From assembly GCA_951804985.1 (NCBI GenBank), contig OX638132.1, forward strand, positions 16,597,529 to 16,661,528: a stretch of 64,000 bases of DNA. Reading direction: 5' to 3'. Shown in pieces: positions 58,493-64,000 of this stretch. The notes beneath the pieces are model-generated. The model did not search any database. It was not told the origin of the DNA and was given only the letters and a program-made list of their open reading frames with translations. Both the position numbers and the translations under genes were made by a program. The stretch's first letter is position 1. Each line of letters begins with the position of its first letter. Source of the DNA: Dryomyza anilis (Eukaryota; Arthropoda; Insecta; Diptera; Dryomyzidae).

Positions 58493-59158
58493 TTAAAATT
58501 TAACTATTTAATGGTTATTTACTTCATTTTTTATCCCAATGTGAAGTAAATACGATGCGACTTTTTATAGTTTTAGAAAGAATCATTATTTGGAAAAGGA
58601 TCAATAAATTCTTCCTTTGTCATAACAAGTCTATCATGATCAGGTTACTCATCATGTCAGGTATTAATTGAATGTTTTTGTAAAAATCCGGAGTAGTAAC
58701 TGAAACTATAAAATAACGTTTGGCAATCGTTCCGACATTGGATCGTATTAATAAAAATCGACTTTGCTCAAAACTTGAAGCAAATGTTTCTAATTATCAG
58801 AATGATCCGCATTTGCATCAACTTCTATGCTGAAAACCATTTGCTAATGTTCGAAAATATAAAATTTGAAATTGGTAGGTATTAATAAAAACGTTGGACT
58901 GACCAATTAATTCGAAAATTTTGACTTGCTGAAAATTTTGATAGCTCTTTGGGTCATATTAATAAATATCGACTTTACTCAAAACTTGAAGCAAATGCGC
59001 CGAATTGTCAAAATGCTTCACATTTCCTTCAATAACAGTGCTAACAACTTTTTGCTAATGTTCGAATATATAAAATTTTAAATTGGTAGGTATTTATAAA
59101 AACGTAAAACTGACAATTTGAAATAAAGTAAAAAATTTGCTCAACAACATGTAAGCTT
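58493..59158. other. Intergenic DNA with an imperfect 250-bp duplication
   Basis: 58745-58900 and 58970-59115 are similar (GACTTTGCTCAAAACTTGAAGC..., TTTGCTAATGTTCGAA, AAATTGGTAGGTATT), about 240 bp apart. No gene. Confidence 0.5.
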
Positions 59159-59375
59159 CACCCAGAAAAAAATTCCCTCAAATCCCATTAAAATTGGTCA
59201 ATGGGACAATTATTGATTTAATAGTATACAAAAAATAAATATTTTCATATAAACTGAATGGAAATGTATGGTATTTTCTAGTATTTAATGGTATTTTCCT
59301 ATTGAAATAATAATTTATCCTGTTGACTATTTTTAATAGTAAAAAACTATTATTTATACAGTATTTTTTCTGAGT
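59159..59375 (-). mobile_element. MITE family A, full copy
   Basis: CACCCAGAAAAAAATTCCCTC ... CAGTATTTTTTCTGAGTG, 217 bp, in the same orientation as 16652-16871. Confidence 0.85.
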
Positions 59376-59446
59376 GTTGCTAAAAAATAAATACTTTTTT
59401 ATTAATATGACCTATTGTTTCGTTCTACGTTACAGAGATCAGAAAA

Positions 59447-60139
59447 AATGTACATCATATTGATGAATTCTGTTCTTCAAACCATGATTCATTGTATTGA
59501 AGAACCATTCATAATATTAAAGACTAACGCCATCAATGTTATGAATGCGATCATAAATATGATGAACGCTTGGTAACTGTCGAAAATGTGTTCTTCAATA
59601 TGATGAACTGTATATGAATAATACGTTACATCATATTAATGAACAAAATCATAACATAAAACATATATGTACTTCATATTGAAGAATGCTGTTCATCAAA
59701 CCAAATTTTAATCAAAAGATTTATTTTTCAACCATTTTTTGCTGTACTTCCTAGTTCTCAAGTAGTTTTTGTTTGTTATTTCTTATATAATACTTGCTCG
59801 ACATGCATAAATTAGTAAAATGTTTTATAATATATTTATAATTACAACTTTTTATTACTAAAATATATATATATATATATAAAAAATATATTTTTGAAAA
59901 CTTTTTTTTTTGATATTTTTTAAAATTTTTGTCTGTTATTTTTTAAATACAATTTTTACCACACTTTTTGTCGAATATTTTTCAAAAAACAATATTTATC
60001 AAATTGAATATTATATTCATAAATATCAATATGTCATTTAATGAACGGTGATATCAATATGATGAATCTGGTAGTTGGTGAAAAACTTCATAATATTTAT
60101 GAATCAATTCATCATATTGATGATTTTTTTTTGGCTGTG
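59447..60139 (+). mobile_element. MITE family G, copy 3 (most complete, about 693 bp)
   Basis: Left GATCAGAAAAAATGTACATC then ATATTGATGAATTCTG; right AATTCATCATATTGATGATT then TTTTTTTGGCTGTG. The inverted ends and interior match 11056-11792. Confidence 0.75.
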
Positions 60140-60251
60140 TACGAAAGCAAAAGTTTCGAGAATAAACGTTTCAAACGAAGAAGAACGATTGCTTCGTTAC
60201 TAGTTCTTGTTTAATGTTCCAATGGGCATATCCCCAGTGTGTGTGACATAT

Positions 60252-61677
60252 CCCCAGACAAAATTTTAAGCAGGCAAGTGGTTCGAAACACGCAGGCAAA
60301 CAAGCTACCTGTACGCATTAAAATCACATTTTATATGAAGCTTTGAGGTAGGCAAAGGTGGGAATGTGGACAAAAGCTACTAGTTCCCTGCTATAGCATG
60401 AAAAGAAAATTGGTAGGGAACTGACAGGCATAGGTAGGGTATGGTAGCCAAACAGGTGTAAGCAAAATTGTAGGCACAAGCAAAGTAGGCAATGTGCTGG
60501 AAGCAAAATGGTAGGGAAAGATAGGGAGCATAAACATATAACATAAATCATCAGTTCCCATCCATCCCACAGTACCAAAACCTCTTGCAAAGTAGGCAAG
60601 CAAAGTAGGCAATGTGCTGGAAGCAAAATGGTAGGGAAAGGTAGGGAGCATAAACATATAACATAATTCATCGGTTCCCATCCATTCCACAGTCCCAAAA
60701 CCTCTTGTTGTACAATAACATCGATGAATTTTGTTTGTTAAATTTTCGCGATAAACTCAAACGCTTCGATTCTCTATTGCTGGATTCGCATATGTTTTCT
60801 GAAGGAACTCCGAATTGTTTGTTATTGTGTTTGCAATTTTGCCAAAACTGTGATTGCAGAAAGCAATAACAAAACACGTGTGTATTAATAACAACATGTG
60901 TTTGTTTTTGTACAGCAAGAAGTTTTTGTTTCGGGCGTCATGACAGTTAAAACTATTTGTTGTGTACTTTTGATGAACATGTTGATATCAGCAATAATCT
61001 TCTGCAATACGCAAATCCGCGTCAATACGGCACATTTTCACGTTTTAATTAAAACAATTCGCGTTGCAAACCGCCGAAAGTAAACACCGTTGTTTACAAA
61101 TGACAAACATTTTCAATACTGGAAAATGTTGAAGGAAAAATTGATATTTGCAAAGAAAAATGTCAGTCGATAACTTGTTGATCAAGCTTTAAAAATTTCA
61201 AAACAGAAATTCCTATGTGTTTGCCTGCTACCCGCAAGGTACCTTTCAGTTTCCTACTATGAAAAAGCTTTTTAAAATTTCCAAACAGAAATTCCTATAC
61301 AATGTGTTTGCCTGCTACTCGCAGGCTACCTTTCCCTTTCATTTTCCTACTATGAAGAAGCTTTTTAAAATTTCAAAACAAAAATTCGTATACAATGTGT
61401 TTGCCTGCTTCTCGCAGGCTACCTTTCCCTTCGTTATTCTAGCTATAAAGATACCTTTCAAAACTTCAAAACCAAAACTTACAGAAAAATGCTTTTGCAT
61501 GCTAGGGGTAGGCTTGAACATACCAGTTTGCGGCGTAAATGCTGCTATAGGGAGCCTGCTTATTTTCAAAAATTCAAAATGCCTGCTATGCAATGTGTAT
61601 TTCCTACCATATTCCTGTGAGTTTTCCTCAAAACTACTTCTATTATACCAGTTTCCTTGCATATTTTTTGTCTGGGG
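60252..61677 (-). mobile_element. CCCCAGACAAAA-ended element P, copy 2 (1426 bp)
   Basis: Inverse of 30906-32180: CCCCAGACAAAATTTTAAGC ... ATTTTTTGTCTGGGG. It is longer because a roughly 110-bp segment (AAAGTAGGCAATGTGCTGGA...) is duplicated (60480-60592 and 60600-60706), and the 87-bp CCTGCTACTCGCAGGCTACC unit occurs three times (61220-61440). The 99-176 codon frames on both strands arise from these repeats. Confidence 0.75.
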
Positions 61678-61860
61678 ACTGAACTTGATTTGGGTGAATC
61701 TCATCATTTGGGACTTCCAGGTGCGTTATTGTAACATAATTGAGTGAATATTTTGTTGTGGGCCTTAATACGCACCCAGGTGCATCATTGGATTTATATT
61801 AGGTGAATTCCTGTGGGCTAAGGTACACATCCAGGTGCGTCATTGAAGCATTGAATCATA
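61678..61860. repeat. Imperfect repeat of AGGTGCRTCATTG, about 55-bp spacing
   Basis: CCAGGTGCGTTATTG (61719), CCAGGTGCATCATTGG (61776) and CCAGGTGCGTCATTGAAG (61830). Confidence 0.6.
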
Positions 61861-61982
61861 CAAAGAAAAAAATGTACATCATATTGAAGAATTTCGTTCT
61901 TCAAACCATGATTCATGGTTTTGAAGAGCTTTCATAATATTTATGAATAAATTCATCATATTGAAGAATTTTTTCCCATACT
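61861..61982 (+). mobile_element. MITE family G, short deletion derivative
   Basis: AAAGAAAAAAATGTACATCA at one end and AATTCATCATATTGAAGAATT near the other; about 122 bp, with the whole interior missing. Confidence 0.65.
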
Positions 61983-62000
61983 CATTATTTTAAAATGCAG

Positions 62001-62006
62001 TTTATT
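62001..62006 (-). terminator. Poly(A) signal AATAAA of the ModSP-like gene
   Basis: TTTATT on the plus strand, about 20 nt downstream of the stop codon of the minus-strand gene. Confidence 0.6.
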
Positions 62007-62026
62007 AAAAAAGTGTTTTTTTTTTA

Positions 62027-62432
62027 TTAAAACAACTTAGAATCTTCGTACATATAATAGTCAATTGCATTCTGAAAATTGCTCAGCACAAAGATATTAT
62101 CCCATGAACATTTATTCTCGGTGACTATACCAGTCAGATGATACTCGGCAACAGTGTTTGGTTCATGATGTGATTCTGTAAGAATAGCGCTACCCATTTT
62201 GCCGCCACACGGTTCGTTGCTGCTAAGGCAATACTTCAGATATTTCTTCTGAACGGCCAGATCAGAGTCAGCTGTACAGTTGTTATAGGTGATACCGTTT
62301 ATCAGAACTTTTGAGTTCTGGCTTAAGTACATGCCTTTCATTTCTATGTCGACACGATTCTGTGTTATGCAGAGTGGGCGTATTAGATTTGTGAATATAA
62401 ATGGTGTTGCCATATGGAGAATAGCAATGTCA
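62027..62432 (-). CDS. ModSP-like serine protease homologue, last exon (protease C-terminal half)
   Basis: Acceptor TTTTTTGGCAG|TGACATTGC. The first codon is completed by CA from the previous exon to give HDIAILHM, the equivalent of the conserved (N)DIALL motif that carries Asp102, which is kept. RPLCITQ follows as in the trypsin family. The serine site reads PCGGKMGSAIL where active enzymes have C-x-G-D-S-G-G-P: Asp194 is Lys and catalytic Ser195 is Met. TGIVTENKC then matches the usual G(V/I)xS..xC strand, and the C-terminal helix is LSNFQNAIDYYMYED. TAA is at 62027-62029. By family knowledge such a protein cannot hydrolyse peptides; a regulatory or scaffold role in haemolymph cascades is inference. 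Confidence 0.88.
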
Positions 62433-62489
62433 CTGCCAAAAAAATAACGAGTTTAGTAACGCATATAACCGATAAGCCTCAATACTTAC

Positions 62490-62586
62490 TGCACACCCCT
62501 AATATTGGAGATGTTGTACTCCTTCTGTTCCACCATAACACTGTAGTCTGACGCCCTGTATTTGTGAGTGCGAAAACAATTTGTGG
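62490..62586 (-). CDS. ModSP-like serine protease homologue, exon with His57 position
   Basis: The 97-nt exon lies between acceptor CCATTGCAG and donor CA|GTAAGT; flanking introns are 56 and 57 nt. Joined to the preceding exon it reads VLT-A-T-N-C where active trypsin-like proteases have VLTAAHC, so catalytic His57 is replaced by Asn. The rest is FRTHKYRASDYSVMVEQKEY then NISNIRGV, equivalent to the 60-100 loop region. The phase is correct on both sides. This exon falls outside the longer open frames because of its size. Confidence 0.85.
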
Positions 62587-62642
62587 CTGCAATGGATTTA
62601 GTGATTTAACTAAATATACAACAAAAAATCCTCAATGCCTAC

Positions 62643-63011
62643 CAGTCAGCACCAACTTTGTGGAGATGATTGTGCCGCCACATATTTTTTCCGAATTTTT
62701 CCACCGATAGACTCTATAAATATCCACGTGCCAGGAAGAATGTTGCGACGTATCCTCGGATGTCGCAGCAGCGCACTGTAATCTGCAGGCGTTCTTCTGG
62801 CGCATCTCCAGCGACATGTCCCACTCACCATTCGCACCACAGTGCAGTGTTCTTCGAAAGCGGGTGGGCGGCAGAGCATAGCCATCAGCGCACGAGATGT
62901 ATGCCTTCGTCTGTGGTCGTATTTTGTCGTCGCATGCGACCACTTCGTTCATAAATTTGCACATGACTTGTGTAGAGTGTCCGCTGGTCAAATTGGCGGA
63001 GCTACAATACT
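62643..63011 (-). CDS. ModSP-like serine protease homologue, sushi/CCP and protease N-terminal exon
   Basis: The 369-nt exon lies between acceptor ACACATATTACAG and donor ACTG|GTAGGC. The first half is a cysteine-rich segment then a sushi (CCP)-like domain: IRPQTKAYISCADGYALPP...LHCGANGEWD, with the C...GY...P...C..G.W pattern. A linker ACRLQCAAATSEDTSQHS leads into SWHVDIYRVYRWKNSEKICG then GTIISTKLVLT, the start of a trypsin-like fold (PWHVGIY and CGG(T/S)IIS are usual). The expected activation sequence (basic residue then IVGG or similar) between CCP and WHV is absent, so no normal zymogen cleavage site is visible. The architecture matches insect ModSP/HP14 proteins, apical factors of Toll and prophenoloxidase cascades. 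Confidence 0.9.
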
Positions 63012-63073
63012 CTGTAATATGTGTAAAAGATTGGTTTTTATGAGTAGATTCCAGAATATAACATTGAGCTCAC

Positions 63074-63199
63074 TTTCGTTTGTATTTGGACAATTTTCCG
63101 TTGTTTCGTCGCTACCATCAGCGCAGTCGTTCTCGCCGTTGCAAACAAAGTCCTGTGAAATATTCTGTCCATTGTCGCATTTCCAAAGTTCGTTTTGGG
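63074..63199 (-). CDS. ModSP-like serine protease homologue, LDL-receptor class A exon
   Basis: The exon is 126 nt, phase 1-1 (a shuffling-friendly module), acceptor CGTATGTCAG, donor A|GTGAGC; the intron to the next exon is 62 nt. The sequence ELWKCDNGQNISQDFVCNGE, then NDCADGSDETTENC, is an LDLa domain with the calcium-box motif NDCxDGSDE. Only four of six cysteines are present: the positions of Cys1 and Cys3, which form one disulphide in canonical LDLa domains, are both missing. Upstream exons (signal peptide and probably more LDLa modules in ModSP proteins) must lie right of the window. The ATG at 63206 lies in the intron end and is not the start. Confidence 0.88.
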
Positions 63200-64000
63200 C
63201 TGACATACGTATTAGATAACAAGTAAATATAAAAATTAATTATTTTATTTATAACAATGTTTTTTTTTTTGCTATCATATAATAAGTTTTATAATTTGTT
63301 AAGATGTAATGTGCATTTGAGAAACTCTAATCAAAAATAAGAAAAACCTAAAATATTTAAATAAAACAAGGAATTGAAATCGTAATCGATATCTATATCT
63401 GTTTTATTTGGGACACCAAATCGCTAACTGATGTGCACGAGCAAGATTTTATATACCATTTACAAATGTAGTTCAGAAAAGATCAATTGAAATTCAGAAA
63501 ATCCATTTGAAATTCAAAAGAGATCAATTGAAATTCAGAAAAGTCATTTGAAATTGAAAAGACATCAATTGAAATTCAGAAAAGACATTTAAAATTCAAA
63601 GGACATCACTTGAAATTTAGAAATTCTATTCGAAATTCAAAAGATATCAATTGAAATTCAAAAATCCCATTTAAAATTCAAAAGACATCAATTGAAATTC
63701 AGAAAAGACATTTGAAATTCAAAAGACATCACTTGAAATTCAGAAATTGCATTTGAAATTCAAAAGACATCAATTGAAATTCAGAAATTGCATTTGAAAT
63801 TCAAAAGACATCAATTGAAATTCAGAAAAGCCATTTGAAATTCAAAAGATATAAATTGAAATTCTGAAATCCCATTGAAATTCAAAAGACATCAATTGAA
63901 ATTCAGAAAAGACATTTGAAATTCAAAAGACACCATTTGAAATTCAGAAATTCCATTTAAAATTCAAAAGACATCACTTGAAATGCAGAAATTCCATTTG
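63200..64000 (-). other. Upstream intron of the ModSP-like gene (continues past the window)
   Basis: No further exon is seen up to the edge. The first 260 nt are AT-rich; the rest is a minisatellite. Confidence 0.6.
63474..64000. repeat. 41-bp minisatellite (about 13 units) reaching the right edge
   Basis: The unit is two related half-units: GAAATTCAGAAAAGACATTT and GAAATTCAAAAGACATCAATT. Copies vary by substitutions (CCATTT, CACTTG) and small indels. The array continues beyond the window. Confidence 0.95.

Noticed and set aside
60324..61747. Frames of 99-176 codons in the element at 60-61.7 kb, and counterparts at 30.9-32.1 kb
   Set aside because: They follow internal 87- and 110-bp repeats, overlap on both strands and are not conserved in frame between the two element copies.
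63204..63206. ATG at 63206 as the protease-homologue start
   Set aside because: It overlaps the acceptor ATGTCAG; the LDLa exon is phase 1 and needs upstream exons, and no signal peptide follows this ATG.

Overview
The window is AT-rich eukaryotic DNA that looks like a higher fly (Diptera, probably a calyptrate). The evidence is 56-62 nt spliceosomal introns, an LDLa-sushi-trypsin gene of the insect ModSP type, mini-me/DINE-1-like elements with (GTCY)n tracts and TATACCCT...AGGGTATA 3' hairpins, mariner- and hAT-type elements, and tRNA-derived SINEs. Host coding sequence sits only at the two edges. The roughly 60 kb between is a transposon and satellite graveyard. No operons, CRISPR arrays or bacterial features are present.

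Left edge (1-2.3 kb): a GC-richer block of possible retrotransposon origin, then the last three exons of an unrecognised plus-strand gene (970-1127, 1771-1941, 2089-2204) with clean splice sites and a poly(A) signal. Right edge (62.0-64.0 kb, minus strand): the last four exons of a secreted-type modular serine protease homologue (LDLa, sushi/CCP, trypsin-like fold). It has lost the catalytic His and Ser and the zymogen activation motif, so it looks like a non-catalytic ModSP paralogue. Its upstream exons lie beyond the window, and the visible intron holds a 41-bp minisatellite.

Middle: several small-element families recur (named A, B, G, I, J, K, Q here), most with ends close to CACnnAGAAAAA and TA target duplications. 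They are nested in readable order. Two hAT-type elements have perfect TIRs and perfect 8-bp duplications (30783-34055 and 37368-41226). There is a Helitron with A|TC...CTAG|T borders, five mini-me-like copies or fragments, two mariner-derived hairpin elements, three tRNA-SINEs, two oppositely oriented 1.3-1.4 kb elements with CCCCAGACAAAA ends, and 3' fragments of two LINE types (one with RNase H, one RTE-like). Two foldback-like structures have arms made of short tandem motifs (GTCGACCAAACGT-type at 9.8-10.4 kb; AAAATGTCGAAA-type at 38.1-39.1 kb).

Tandem DNA: a 3.77 kb array of the octamer ATTCTTTA (19821-23590), 15-bp arrays (9.84-10.1 and 13.26-13.36 kb), a 51-bp minisatellite inside a transposon (28.64-28.93 kb), and a 1.5 kb TTTTG-rich block with a 356-396 bp higher-order period (42.75-44.27 kb).

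The most interesting biology is the degenerate ModSP-like protein and the unusual foldback architectures. Most long reading frames in the middle are by-products of repeats.
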